DNA from: an uncultured Saprospiraceae bacterium
GTDB taxonomy: Bacteria > Bacteroidota > Bacteroidia > Chitinophagales > Saprospiraceae
Length of the DNA stretch: 35,233 bases
Reading direction: 5' to 3'
Assembly (NCBI GenBank): GCA_937941095.1
Contig: CALDYJ010000011.1
Coordinates: 1 to 35,233 of the forward strand
Below the pieces are notes generated by a model that was given only the letters and a program-made list of their open reading frames with translations, did not search any database and was not told the DNA's origin. Of this stretch, positions 15,536 to 25,184 are shown in pieces; the first letter of the stretch is position 1, and the number at the start of each line of letters is the position of its first letter. A program made the translations under genes and the position numbers.

Positions 15536-15560
15536 TCCGCAGAAATTTAAATTTTTTATA

Positions 15561-16241
15561 ATGGCCAATGAACCGAGAATTTTAAGCGTAGCTAACGCTA
15601 AAGGAGGTGTAGGAAAATCAGTAGTGACGATCATGTTAGCAACTGCTTTAGCTAAAGAATTAGGAAAGAAGATATTGATATTAGATTGTGATAGTCAAGG
15701 CAGTATCACAGATATGTACGAGACTGAAAAGGAGATCTTGGGAGAAGGGCACGAACCTTTGGTAGAAGTTGAAGAGATCACTCCAAGAAAAGTCAATACT
15801 TTCTTAAGAAGATTTGGAGGAGATTACGACTTTATATTTATCGATATTCCAAGGATGACGGATAAAAAGAAAGATAATTCTACCGTTATGTTGCTTTATA
15901 ACTGTGATTCGATACTTGTTCCTATTGTTGGAAATGAAGTTGATGTGCTGTCTAGTTTTGATTTCTTATCTGTTTTAGAAGAAGCAAGTAACGATAAACA
16001 AGACATGGATGAAACGCTTCGGTATTTTGGTTTCATCAATAGAAGAAATCAACGTAAATCAAACGAAGAAGCAGAACAGGCAATGAAAAAAGAAGGGATG
16101 AAGATGTTTACAAATTCGCTTTCGGATTTAAAAATATTTACTAGTCCTTCATTCTTTAGTTCTATCTTAGATACTAAAGAAGGAGAAAGAAGATTTAGCC
16201 CTTTTTATATGGAATTTAAAAAGAAATTTAAGTTGAAATAA
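15561..16241 (+). CDS. ParA/MinD-superfamily ATPase without a ParB partner
   Basis: A 226-residue SIMIBI-class P-loop ATPase. The deviant Walker A is KGGVGKS (14-20) with the signature lysine K14 of ParA/MinD dimers. DCDSQGS follows at about 43-49 (Walker A' region), and FIFIDIPR at about 92-99 is the Walker B region. No ParB, centromere-like repeat or replication gene is near, so this is an orphan ATPase of the kind that positions cellular cargo on the nucleoid or membrane rather than a chromosome partition pair; plasmid partition is unlikely in this housekeeping setting. The C-terminal basic tail KKKFKLK could aid DNA or membrane contact. Its stop codon lies inside a hairpin shared with the convergent M14 gene. 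Superfamily certain, cargo unknown. Confidence 0.85.
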   Translation: MANEPRILSVANAKGGVGKSVVTIMLATALAKELGKKILILDCDSQGSITDMYETEKEILGEGHEPLVEVEEITPRKVNTFLRRFGGDYDFIFIDIPRMTDKKKDNSTVMLLYNCDSILVPIVGNEVDVLSSFDFLSVLEEASNDKQDMDETLRYFGFINRRNQRKSNEEAEQAMKKEGMKMFTNSLSDLKIFTSPSFFSSILDTKEGERRFSPFYMEFKKKFKLK

Positions 16242-16264
16242 AAAGGAGTATTATTTCAACTTAA
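16228..16264. terminator. Bidirectional hairpin that contains the stop codons of both convergent genes
   Basis: A perfect 13-base inverted repeat (16228-16240 with 16252-16264; arm TTAAGTTGAAATA) has an 11-base loop. The left arm holds the last codons and most of the TAA of the ParA-type gene (16239-16241); the right arm holds the TAA of the M14 gene (16261-16263 on the minus strand). No long T run follows on either side, so termination may be partial, but the stem fits a shared 3' end. Confidence 0.65.
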
Positions 16265-18759
16265 TCTCTTTCAACTGTTGATCCACCAATTATTTCTCCA
16301 AAGAAAATTGCATTGGCAAATAGTTTATTGGTGCCGTACCAGAAGCCTCTGAAATTGGTATTGTCTGTAAATCCAATGGTCCTTCCTTTACCATGACCAG
16401 ATACGATAATGGCAGCTGTACTTTTTAAATGATCTAGATTCTTTTTAGATATATAACCACTTAATAATGGATTAGCAGTGTAAACTCCTGGTGTTGCATA
16501 TGGATTTTTACTGGTCTCCATGACTAAAGTTCCTTTTTTAAAGACAGGTAGATTTTTATTATGGTACCCAAAAGCAATTGGATGTGTCAAATCTAATTCA
16601 ACTTCAAAGATTGCTCCACCTAAGTAATCAGCTCCATGATCGCTACTTGCTTTTTCATAAGGCCTTCTTTTATTTGTTTCTTCAATCTTAGGCGCTTTGA
16701 CTTTTGCGTTAATTAGTTTTTGAGCAGCAGCCCATTGTAATGCCGAACGAAATACGATTAAAGTGTTCCCTTTTTCAAGCCAATCTAACAATTTAGGGGC
16801 AGCACGATAAGAACCGTTTGCTAAGACAATTACATTGTATTTAGAAAGCTCGGTACTGCTAAGTTCTTTATTTTCAACAATGGTGATAGGCATTTCGTAG
16901 CGAGTATCTAACAGGTGCCAAATCTCTCCCACATCATAAGATGTTGCTCCTTCACCTGCGACTAAAAGTATTTGAGGCTTCTTTAAAGTGTACATAGAAG
17001 GACTACCTACATCTGTCCCTTTTATACTCAAACCTGTTTTTAAGCCATAGATTTCAATTGGCGATTTTTTAAGGAAGGCATTAAGCGTATTAAAAATTTC
17101 TTGAGCACTTAAATTTTGATTCTGTATGGGAACTATGATAGCACCCCGAATAAACTCTATCTCCTGATCTTCAATCATCGCAGTAAAGTTTTTGCTGCTA
17201 ACTTTGGTGCGAAGGCCTAAGTTTTGAAGGTGATACAAGAGTTTAGGCGCATCATAATCATCCCATTTAAAAACATAAGCATACTTACTTTGGCTTCCAA
17301 TCATTTGCCCTTGAGATGTTGCGATCTCCTTTAACTTATTTTTTTCATTAAAATTAAGACTACTTGTTTTTGAATCTATGTTAAAAGCCATTGGCAAGTT
17401 CCATGTGGAGACATCATAAAACAAACTGTCTGTAAAAGTTTTAACAGGCTCAAACATACTTTTAATTAAATATTTTTGAGCTTGATTAACTGGGACTAAA
17501 TATTGTTCTCCTTCTTGATAAATGTCAATTTGGTGTCGTCTTAATAATGTGAGGAATGCATTTAATTTGGATTTGTCTCTTTTTTCTGAGAAGGAATATC
17601 CTTTAACATTGCTCTTATCTTTTTTTGTGCCTATGTCCTTATAAAAGTCATCTTGAAAATCGATCAATTGATCTTTCAATGCTATTCCAGCTTTTTGTGT
17701 AGAAAGGGAAGTAGCTACTTGATTTCTTATGGTAAATGGAAAACTTAATATTCCATTATTGGTTTCACGAAGGTGTCCTCTTGAACTAGCTTGTTCGAAT
17801 AGAATACCTATACAACCATTCATGTCAGGGTAAGTAGATCCTTTACCAATGTAAAAATCATCAAAAGATTCTCTGGTGTAATACAAAGACCCGATTTCAT
17901 CTAATTGCTTCGCATGGAAATTAGCAATGTCATAAGTGAGGTCTTGGTTTTTAGTCGGGGTCAATGGATTTGTTCGACTTGGGATTCCTGGTTGAAAAAA
18001 ATAAGTATTATGAGATCCCATCTCATGATGATCGGTAAGTATGTTTGGTTTCCATTCATGAAATTTAGAAAGTCTTCCTTGACTTTCAGGATGAACAGCA
18101 GGAAGCCAATCTCTGTTTAGATCAAACCAATAATGATTGGTTCTGCCGCCAGGCCAGACTTCATGAAATTCTCTATGGTTTGGATCAGAGACTAAGGTTT
18201 TGCTTTTGTGAGAATTTACCCAGGTAGAAAAACGGTGCAAGCCATCTGGATTAAAACATGGATCAATAATAACAATTGCCTCTTCTAGTAGTTTTTGAAT
18301 TTCGGTTCCCTTGCCTGCTGCCAGATGATAAGCCATTAAGGCAGCAGCATTTGCACCACTTGATTCATTTCCATGGATGCTGTAACCTTGATAAATAACG
18401 ACAGGTCTTTTCTTTGAAGCTTTCCCTTTGTAAATTTCTTTTCTTTCTTGTTTAATGGCAGCTAGATTTCTCATGTTATTTTCAGAACCAAATACCATTA
18501 AAAAAAGAGGTCTGCCTTCATGAGATCTTGCATAGTCTTCAATAACTACACGATCAGAAACTTCTGCAATTTTTCTCATGTAATGATTGAGTTGATCATG
18601 ACTGATGTGCCAATCTCCAATTTGATAGCCTAAAAAATCCTTAGGTGTAGGAATTGATTTGTTGTATTCAATCGAAGGTAGATAATAGGAGAGTGGAAGG
18701 TCTTGTGCTTTGATAAAGCAAAAAGAAAAAAGACCAATAAGCAAGAACAATTTTTTCAT
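16261..18759 (-). CDS. Secreted M14-type zinc metallopeptidase with amidotransferase-like C-terminus
   Basis: An 832-residue exported protein with a signal peptide at 1-18 (cleavage near FIKAQ). The M14 carboxypeptidase domain (about 35-370) has the zinc motif HGNESSG (H129, E132), PCFNPDGLHR (168-176), the substrate-binding FDLNRDW (212-218), a likely third ligand in DHHEMGSH (243-250), and a candidate catalytic glutamate E322 in GILFEQASSRG. A second half (about 380-830) includes an alpha/beta region (ILLVAGEGATSYDVGEIWHLL, later VIVLANGSY) that resembles a class I glutamine amidotransferase fold but lacks an evident catalytic cysteine. It likely trims peptides in the periplasm or outside the cell. 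It follows the AlkC-like gene by 39 bases on the same strand, so they may share a transcript. Confidence 0.85.
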   Translation of the reverse strand: MKKLFLLIGLFSFCFIKAQDLPLSYYLPSIEYNKSIPTPKDFLGYQIGDWHISHDQLNHYMRKIAEVSDRVVIEDYARSHEGRPLFLMVFGSENNMRNLAAIKQERKEIYKGKASKKRPVVIYQGYSIHGNESSGANAAALMAYHLAAGKGTEIQKLLEEAIVIIDPCFNPDGLHRFSTWVNSHKSKTLVSDPNHREFHEVWPGGRTNHYWFDLNRDWLPAVHPESQGRLSKFHEWKPNILTDHHEMGSHNTYFFQPGIPSRTNPLTPTKNQDLTYDIANFHAKQLDEIGSLYYTRESFDDFYIGKGSTYPDMNGCIGILFEQASSRGHLRETNNGILSFPFTIRNQVATSLSTQKAGIALKDQLIDFQDDFYKDIGTKKDKSNVKGYSFSEKRDKSKLNAFLTLLRRHQIDIYQEGEQYLVPVNQAQKYLIKSMFEPVKTFTDSLFYDVSTWNLPMAFNIDSKTSSLNFNEKNKLKEIATSQGQMIGSQSKYAYVFKWDDYDAPKLLYHLQNLGLRTKVSSKNFTAMIEDQEIEFIRGAIIVPIQNQNLSAQEIFNTLNAFLKKSPIEIYGLKTGLSIKGTDVGSPSMYTLKKPQILLVAGEGATSYDVGEIWHLLDTRYEMPITIVENKELSSTELSKYNVIVLANGSYRAAPKLLDWLEKGNTLIVFRSALQWAAAQKLINAKVKAPKIEETNKRRPYEKASSDHGADYLGGAIFEVELDLTHPIAFGYHNKNLPVFKKGTLVMETSKNPYATPGVYTANPLLSGYISKKNLDHLKSTAAIIVSGHGKGRTIGFTDNTNFRGFWYGTNKLFANAIFFGEIIGGSTVERD

Positions 18760-18798
18760 AGATTAAATTTAACTTTTATTTTTCATCATGTATAAAAA

Positions 18799-19578
18799 TT
18801 ACTGATTTAAGCATTTCATAATCATCTTTTCTTTAGGGTCTTTCTTCTTTCGATAATTACGGATTGCATGTTTAATGATCCATCTTGTTTCTGGACTCGC
18901 TTGATTTGCCCAAGTCTTTATAACATCTAAGGTAAACGATTCATTCTCTTTCAAAAGATCGTTTAAGTTATTTGCAACAGACCTTTGTACGTATTTGATA
19001 GGGTCATCTTTTAGTTGTGCTAAAACAGCAATGATGACTTCAGGTTGGTCTAAAAAGATGCTCATTTTTTTTGCCCAAGGAAGGCGAGGCCTTAAGCCTT
19101 CGGAAGCTAATCTCCTAAGGTGAAAATTTTTTGATTTACACCATTTGTTTATTCTCTTTAGCGTTTTTTTTGGATACTTTTCTATAAAAGGACGAATGGC
19201 AAATTCAGCAGTATTTCTTTTGGTTAAGGCTTCCATTGCATTCATAGATATACTGTATTGATCTAAACCATAAATCATAATGTAATCTCCAATTGGATTA
19301 AGCCAATAGTTTTCTTTAAACATACCTTCTTCATAAGGATATTCTGCCGGCATAATGGAAACTAAGTGGCTGATATTTGTTTTATAATCACCAGACATGT
19401 ATTTTTCAAAATGCTCGGCAATTAATTTAATCCTGTCTTTGTATTCTAAATTTGAGACTCCACTAATTAGATCTTTCTTAAAAGCTTTTGTATTAAAATT
19501 CTTGTCTTTACTTTTTATTTTAACTGCTAATTTGTCAATGGTCTCTTCGTCAAAATAGGATTTTAATGCTTTAGCCAT
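18799..19578 (-). CDS. DNA alkylation repair protein, AlkC-like HEAT-repeat glycosylase
   Basis: A 259-residue all-helical protein of the DNA_alkylation family, whose AlkC/AlkD members excise 3-methyladenine and other alkylated bases without flipping them out. The strongest sign is HLRRLASEGLRPRLPWA (about 153-169), the conserved AlkC block. HEAT-like helices follow, with VQRSVANNLNDL and SPETRWIIKHAIRNYRKK. Length fits the family (about 230-260). The gene starts with ATG at 19578, and a terminator for the upstream minus-strand gene lies at 19639-19666, so it probably starts its own transcript, perhaps with the M14 gene. No adaptive-response (Ada) gene is nearby. The family is firm; AlkC rather than AlkD is likely but decided by eye. 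Confidence 0.85.
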   Translation of the reverse strand: MAKALKSYFDEETIDKLAVKIKSKDKNFNTKAFKKDLISGVSNLEYKDRIKLIAEHFEKYMSGDYKTNISHLVSIMPAEYPYEEGMFKENYWLNPIGDYIMIYGLDQYSISMNAMEALTKRNTAEFAIRPFIEKYPKKTLKRINKWCKSKNFHLRRLASEGLRPRLPWAKKMSIFLDQPEVIIAVLAQLKDDPIKYVQRSVANNLNDLLKENESFTLDVIKTWANQASPETRWIIKHAIRNYRKKKDPKEKMIMKCLNQ

Positions 19579-19638
19579 AAGATTTAATTTTATTCAAAAT
19601 AGTAAAATAACTTTGTTAGCCTAGCAATAAAAATAAAA

Positions 19639-19666
19639 AAAGGTCATCGATTGCTCAATGACCTTT
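19639..19666 (-). terminator. Intrinsic terminator after the HYR/T9SS giant gene
   Basis: AAAGGTCAT (19639-19647) pairs with ATGACCTTT (19658-19666) around a 10-base loop. On the minus strand the stem is followed by a run of T (forward A's before 19641). It starts 32 bases past the stop at 19698, so it ends the giant gene's transcript ahead of the AlkC-like gene. Confidence 0.8.
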
Positions 19667-19697
19667 GAAAAGTGTTAACCATAATTTAAAGTTAATC

Positions 19698-22600
19698 TCA
19701 GTATTCTAGCATTAACATTTTGTACATGTATTCTTCTTTAGCAGTTTTTACTTTGTAATAGTAAATTCCTGATGGTAAGTCCTTTTTTCTAATTTCTATT
19801 TCATGCTTTCCTTTAGTATAGTCATTAGAAAATGATTTGATCATTATCCCTTGACTATTGTATAATTCGAAATATACTTTGCTTGCTTTTTTTAGTTCAA
19901 GCTTAATGATTGTATTGTCCTTAAATGGATTAGGAGTATTTTGCTTGACAATCAAATTGCTAGCTAAAATTGAATGCTTTGTGGTTTCAAAATTTCCTTT
20001 TGATTCAAGTATTGTAATCGGATACTCCTGACCATTCTCACCAAATGCAACTGCTTTTAAATAATTGTCATCATAAGAAAGGAAGTCAAAAAAAGTAGAT
20101 TTTACTTGTGAATTTACTTCAATTTCAAAGAGCTTATCATCATTTGCATCATAATTCGTCCAAGCAAAATGAACTAAACCCTTTTCTAAATCATAATTCA
20201 AACAGTGGTAAAAATCTTCACTCAAAACTTTTTCCAGTTGACAAGATTCATCTATTTTGAAAGTAAATTGTAAGGCACTTAATGTTAGATCAGTATCTAT
20301 GTTAAAAGGAATCTTGTACAATTTTCCTTTTTTCATTTTTGGATTCCCAATTTCTAAATTTACTACGGATTCAATTCTTTGAGAAGGAGCAGAGCTGTTT
20401 ATGGTTCCTAGAGCGGAATTGTTAACATCACCAATTTTAACGGCAATAAAATTTATATTAGGGTCATGTTGTTGTATGTCATAACACAAATGAGATTCAT
20501 TAAAATTATCTTGAAAAGGATTGGCATCGTCTGTAAACTGGAAATCAGCATCTATAAATCTCCAAGAAGTATTGTTTGGTAAACTTTCGATTTGATACAG
20601 AATCAATTGTCTCAAGATTACTAAGTCAATGGTAGTAATGGTTCCACTTTGGTTAATGTCTGCCGCAATCATCTTGTAAGGAGAATCTAATGCTTGCACC
20701 CCTAGAATATGTTGAGACATTAAAACCAAATCATAAGTGGTCACTCCTTCCAAATGATTCTTATCATACGAAGGTGTTATGGAACAATCTGAGTTAAGGC
20801 CTAAATGCATGAAATGATAAAAGCCATCAACTTCTGTATAGTACTCACCTTGATTGTCCATGCCTAATTCAACAGCCACATCGTTCATCCCAATGTTGTC
20901 TTCTGTATAAATTCTGCCTGAAGCAACTAATTCTTTCGGTCTAGAACCACAGGCTAGAGAATCGTCCGTTATAATGATTTGGTTTCTACAAGAAGAAGCA
21001 TTTCCAAATTCATCAATTGCTGCTATGACTCGAAAGTTTGGCCCTAAATCATTACAATCGAAATCTAATTCGTAACCTAACATGGTAAAAGAATCAAAAT
21101 TAATTTGGTCTGCAAACTGTATATCTATTTCAGTACAAAAATCATAGGTTACATCTAGATTTACGACTTGAGTCGGACTTAGTGTCAACATACCATTCTG
21201 GTTTAAAGAAAATATCACAGGTACACATCCTATTAATGGAGATACTTCATCAACTAGTTCAATTTCTAGGATTTCTTCTTTTACATTTCCACAATCATCT
21301 GTCCCAAAATAAGTTACCCTATGTTTTCCCAATGGATAGATTCCACTTGGGTTTAAACCAATTATTGTAGTATCATTATAGATAATAGGGTCTGGTGGTG
21401 TAGGATGTGGGGAGTCATATATTTTACCATCGTAATAATAATCTATTTCAAAGTATACGTCAATCACATCATCACAATTATCTAAAAATTCTATGTCTCT
21501 TACATTGATTTGTTTTTCACAAGTAAAAGTTTCATCCTCTATCAAAAATTGAGGTCTATCAAATGCTATGGGTGGAGAAGTATCTTTTGACAATACTTTT
21601 TGTACTGCAGTACTTGAGTTTCCACATCTATCTGTAGCTGTAAATGTTCTAGTGATTTCATATTCACATGGCACTCCTACAGAATCAACTTTTTCTGTTA
21701 CTGTAAACAAATTGTCACAATTGTCCTGAAAGATTACATTGATAGGAGGTAGTGGGTCATTACAATCAATTGTCACGTCTGGATTGAAACTATTGATGTT
21801 AAGGATTGGGCCTATTTCATCTACTATATTAATGGTTTGAGTTCTACTGACTTGGTTGCCACAGTCGTCCGAAATGGTCCAGGTTCTTTTTATTTCTCTT
21901 TCGTCTGCACAAGCACCATCGGTAATTTCTTCATTAAAATCAACGGCAACATTATTATCGCAATTGTCAGAAACTTGAAGTGCTGCATCGGGAATTGGAT
22001 CTCCACAATCTAAGGTTAAGTCAATTGGAAAATTTAAAAACACAGGATCTTCATTATCTGCAATGTTGATAACTTGTTGTACTTGACTTGAATTTCCACA
22101 TCTGTCTGTAGCAGTCCAAGTTCTAGTAATGGTTCTATTTTCTGAACATGAGCCAGTTTCTGTAGATTCGTCAAAAATTAAAACAACTGTAGGGTCACAA
22201 TTATCACTAACCATAGGTTCGTCAAATGGAATGGGATCATTACAGCTTAAATTTAAATCTAATGGAGCATTTGTAATGACAGGATCGCTGTCATCTATGA
22301 TCATTATGGTTTGAATAAACTCACCAACATTTCCACAATCATCTGTCGCTGTCCATTTTCTACGTCTACTAAATTCATCTTCGCAAACAGCTTGAGAACC
22401 AGCCACATCCATTACTTCAATAATTAGATCTTCATCACAAACATCACTAATACTTGGAGGAATAAAATCAGGTACAGGGTCTTCACAGTTAGCAGTAATT
22501 TCTTGAGGGGCACCTGTGAAAATAGGCGGCTGATCATCGTTAAATAATTTGATAAGAATAGCTTTTGAATATTCTTCTTCTGTACATTCGTTGATCACAG

Positions 22601-25016
22601 TCCAAGTCCGAACAAGTTTTTGAACACAAGGATCATTTAATAAATAATCATCTATAAAACCAGCGAAGTATTGTGAGCAATCGTCTTCAACCGTTGGTTT
22701 TCCAAAATCTTCATCAATGCCTTCACAAATTAATGTAGTATCATTTCCGAATGTTATTATTGGAGGTGTAGAGTCTACGATTGAAATGCTTTGTTCACAT
22801 GTTGATGTGTTTCCAAAAGAATCTTCAGCTTGCCAAGTTCGAATGATTGTACCCGAACTGCATTCGTTTAATGTACCTTCATCTTCGTAGAATAAAGTAT
22901 CCAAACAAGCATCATAAGCTGAAGTTTGTCCTGTAAGGTTTAGATCATTTATGTCGCTTGTGCAATCAATGGTTATGTCTGGAGCACAATTAATCGATGG
23001 AGGTACCTTATCAACAATCTCTACTTGTACCATGCAATAATTGCTCATTCCATTTGAATCTTCTACTTTCAAAATTAAGGTATCTGTTCTCCCAGCATCT
23101 GTACAATCGTATTCTAAACAAGGTGAAAACACATTGTCTGACATCATTGCTATTTCCATGCTGATCATACTGCAATTGTCATTACTTCCACTATCAAGAT
23201 CTTCAGCACATAATGTTCCAGTTCCATTTGATGGAATTGAAATTTGTGTAAATTGATCACATATTGCAATAGGCTTATCATCGTCTTCGACAGTGATTTC
23301 AGCAACACAGGCTGTACTGTTTCCACAATCATCTGTTGCGAGGTAAGTGACTTCATGTGTGCCAACTGGGACATTGTTATAAGTTCCAAAGCCACTGCCA
23401 AATTCCCAAATGGCATCGTAGGTAATTGTATTTGAACAATTATCTCTTGCTAAAATTTGTTCTAGGATTACAGTACCTGCGCAATCCACATTTGGGTCTG
23501 TTCCAAATGTTTTATCATCAGGACAAGTAATGGTTGGACCTATAGTGTCTTCTATTTTAATGGTTTGGATATCTGATCTTTCAACATTCGTACACCAGTC
23601 TATCACTATCCATTCACGGATTATTTTTATTGAATAATCACATATTGTAATGGTATCGTCGTTTGTGTATTCTATTAAAGTACATTGGTGATCTAAAGGC
23701 ATATCCATAAATAATGGTCGCCCTGTTTTTTCTAAGTCAAAAGGGCCATCTGAACATTCTATATTTATGTCGTCTGGAAAAACTACCATAGTTATGTCAG
23801 GTCTTTCCAATAATATTTCTTGTGTACAAGTTGAGGAATTACCTTGATTATCTGTAACCGTCCATTGCCTATCTATCCTACCTACATATGTCAAATCGGT
23901 ACAGTTGAAATCTACAAATTGATCAATGTATGTTGGCTCAGCTGTTTCGCAATTGTCAAAATAATTTGGTAGGCCTATTATTGATGGATCGAGATCAGCA
24001 CCACATTTTTGAATGGTGTTGCTGCATATAATGTTTGGAGCTTGTTTGTCTTCAACTAAAATATTTCCCCCACAACTTGTTCCTGTTGGGGTATGAGTAG
24101 CTTCAAAAGTTAAAGTTTGTCCTACGTGAACACAACAAATTTCATCTCCTATTGATTCCCCACCCAAAAACACTTCCACTGTGTAATCGGCTAAACAAGC
24201 ATCTGGAATCCCTTCCATAACCATGTCAGGACTAAGGCTTGTACAAGTGCCCCCTATATTAATGTTGACTAAGTCGTTGCAAGCCACAATAGGATCAACT
24301 ATTACTATTTGTTCGCACATACTTTCATTTCCTGCACAATCTTCTATTTTCCAAATAACTTGATAAACACCAATTGCTGTTCCTGTTAAAACTTCTTGAC
24401 CAGCAGCTGTTAAAGCTCCAAGAGTTAAAACTGGATTGCTTGAAAAAGAAACTGTACCTGCTACACATGGTCCTTCAAAGCTAGGGCTTGGTATAAGGAA
24501 TGAAGGAGCTGTACAAGATGCAGTTGATGCGCTCAAGTGTACATCATCAGCACAAATTAACTCACAACAAGAAATTTCGGTTTTTAATAGCCACGAATGC
24601 CAATTTGCAATACAAGAATGACTAAAAACTTGCATAAAAATGGATTCATCTACACAAGGTTCGTAAGTCAATTCTGCACATGTGCTTGAAGTACCTGCAG
24701 CGGAACTAATTAAAACATTTGCAGCATCTACTAATTGAAAATGTGGACTAACCCCATCATCATTTATTGCACAGATTTGGAAGGTGTATTTTTTTCCACC
24801 GAGTAAATCAAGTTGCGCAATATCTCCAGAGCTAATGTCTTCTTCTGAACTTTCTCCACAATTTCCAAATGAAAAGGTCTTTGTTATTGGTGAAATAGCA
24901 GTAGGGCAGGTCTGACTAAATAACTGAATATTTAGTAATATTATGCCTAAGCATAAGTAGTTTTTTAACTTTAAGACAGCTTGAATTTTATTCAAGCCGT
25001 AATTGGGTTGCTTCAT
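19698..25016 (-). CDS. Giant HYR-like repeat surface protein with dockerin-like module and T9SS sorting domain
   Basis: A 1772-residue exported protein from the ATG at 25016; a TTG at 25064 would add 16 residues before the signal peptide. The signal ends near IQLFSQ. Some fourteen beta-sandwich repeats of about 80-100 residues follow, each with patterns such as DPIPxxxxPxVSDNCD and RTWTATDRCGNSS, ending in IVDxxxP: HYR-like immunoglobulin folds with paired cysteines. Next is a carboxypeptidase-regulatory-like segment (RIYTEDNIGMNDVAVEL), then a dockerin type I-like pair including calcium loop DINQSGTITTID, then a cohesin-like sandwich, and finally a type A T9SS sorting domain (NTPNPFKDNTIIKLEL ... 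KKDLPSGIYYYKVKT). It should cross the outer membrane through T9SS and be anchored or released as an adhesin-like rod. A terminator follows at 19639-19666. Confidence 0.9.
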   Translation of the reverse strand: MKQPNYGLNKIQAVLKLKNYLCLGIILLNIQLFSQTCPTAISPITKTFSFGNCGESSEEDISSGDIAQLDLLGGKKYTFQICAINDDGVSPHFQLVDAANVLISSAAGTSSTCAELTYEPCVDESIFMQVFSHSCIANWHSWLLKTEISCCELICADDVHLSASTASCTAPSFLIPSPSFEGPCVAGTVSFSSNPVLTLGALTAAGQEVLTGTAIGVYQVIWKIEDCAGNESMCEQIVIVDPIVACNDLVNINIGGTCTSLSPDMVMEGIPDACLADYTVEVFLGGESIGDEICCVHVGQTLTFEATHTPTGTSCGGNILVEDKQAPNIICSNTIQKCGADLDPSIIGLPNYFDNCETAEPTYIDQFVDFNCTDLTYVGRIDRQWTVTDNQGNSSTCTQEILLERPDITMVVFPDDINIECSDGPFDLEKTGRPLFMDMPLDHQCTLIEYTNDDTITICDYSIKIIREWIVIDWCTNVERSDIQTIKIEDTIGPTITCPDDKTFGTDPNVDCAGTVILEQILARDNCSNTITYDAIWEFGSGFGTYNNVPVGTHEVTYLATDDCGNSTACVAEITVEDDDKPIAICDQFTQISIPSNGTGTLCAEDLDSGSNDNCSMISMEIAMMSDNVFSPCLEYDCTDAGRTDTLILKVEDSNGMSNYCMVQVEIVDKVPPSINCAPDITIDCTSDINDLNLTGQTSAYDACLDTLFYEDEGTLNECSSGTIIRTWQAEDSFGNTSTCEQSISIVDSTPPIITFGNDTTLICEGIDEDFGKPTVEDDCSQYFAGFIDDYLLNDPCVQKLVRTWTVINECTEEEYSKAILIKLFNDDQPPIFTGAPQEITANCEDPVPDFIPPSISDVCDEDLIIEVMDVAGSQAVCEDEFSRRRKWTATDDCGNVGEFIQTIMIIDDSDPVITNAPLDLNLSCNDPIPFDEPMVSDNCDPTVVLIFDESTETGSCSENRTITRTWTATDRCGNSSQVQQVINIADNEDPVFLNFPIDLTLDCGDPIPDAALQVSDNCDNNVAVDFNEEITDGACADEREIKRTWTISDDCGNQVSRTQTINIVDEIGPILNINSFNPDVTIDCNDPLPPINVIFQDNCDNLFTVTEKVDSVGVPCEYEITRTFTATDRCGNSSTAVQKVLSKDTSPPIAFDRPQFLIEDETFTCEKQINVRDIEFLDNCDDVIDVYFEIDYYYDGKIYDSPHPTPPDPIIYNDTTIIGLNPSGIYPLGKHRVTYFGTDDCGNVKEEILEIELVDEVSPLIGCVPVIFSLNQNGMLTLSPTQVVNLDVTYDFCTEIDIQFADQINFDSFTMLGYELDFDCNDLGPNFRVIAAIDEFGNASSCRNQIIITDDSLACGSRPKELVASGRIYTEDNIGMNDVAVELGMDNQGEYYTEVDGFYHFMHLGLNSDCSITPSYDKNHLEGVTTYDLVLMSQHILGVQALDSPYKMIAADINQSGTITTIDLVILRQLILYQIESLPNNTSWRFIDADFQFTDDANPFQDNFNESHLCYDIQQHDPNINFIAVKIGDVNNSALGTINSSAPSQRIESVVNLEIGNPKMKKGKLYKIPFNIDTDLTLSALQFTFKIDESCQLEKVLSEDFYHCLNYDLEKGLVHFAWTNYDANDDKLFEIEVNSQVKSTFFDFLSYDDNYLKAVAFGENGQEYPITILESKGNFETTKHSILASNLIVKQNTPNPFKDNTIIKLELKKASKVYFELYNSQGIMIKSFSNDYTKGKHEIEIRKKDLPSGIYYYKVKTAKEEYMYKMLMLEY

Positions 25017-25082
25017 CTTATGAACGTTTTGGTTAATTAGTCCATTAAGAGTCGCAAAGTTCAAATCTTATAATCTCATACT

Positions 25083-25111
25083 TTTGTTCAAAAAATGAAA
25101 TTATAGTTTTA
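25083..25111 (+). promoter_or_regulatory. Possible promoter of the glycan cassette
   Basis: TTTG (25083-25086), 17 bases, then TAGTTTTA (25104-25111), 7 of 8 matches to TAnnTTTG. Transcription from about 25118 would give a leader of about 67 bases that includes a small stem (TGTTGC 25135-25140 with GCAACA 25154-25159). Weak evidence in AT-rich DNA. Confidence 0.25.
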
Positions 25112-25184
25112 GTATTACGCTTAACTTATAAATGTGTTGCAAATAAATTGAAAGCAACATAGAAAGCTTATTTTTACATAAAAA

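Noticed and set aside
19698..25016. Cellulosome component because of dockerin-like and cohesin-like parts
   Set aside because: No glycoside hydrolase or scaffoldin is near, and a T9SS tail with such modules is common in surface proteins of this group.
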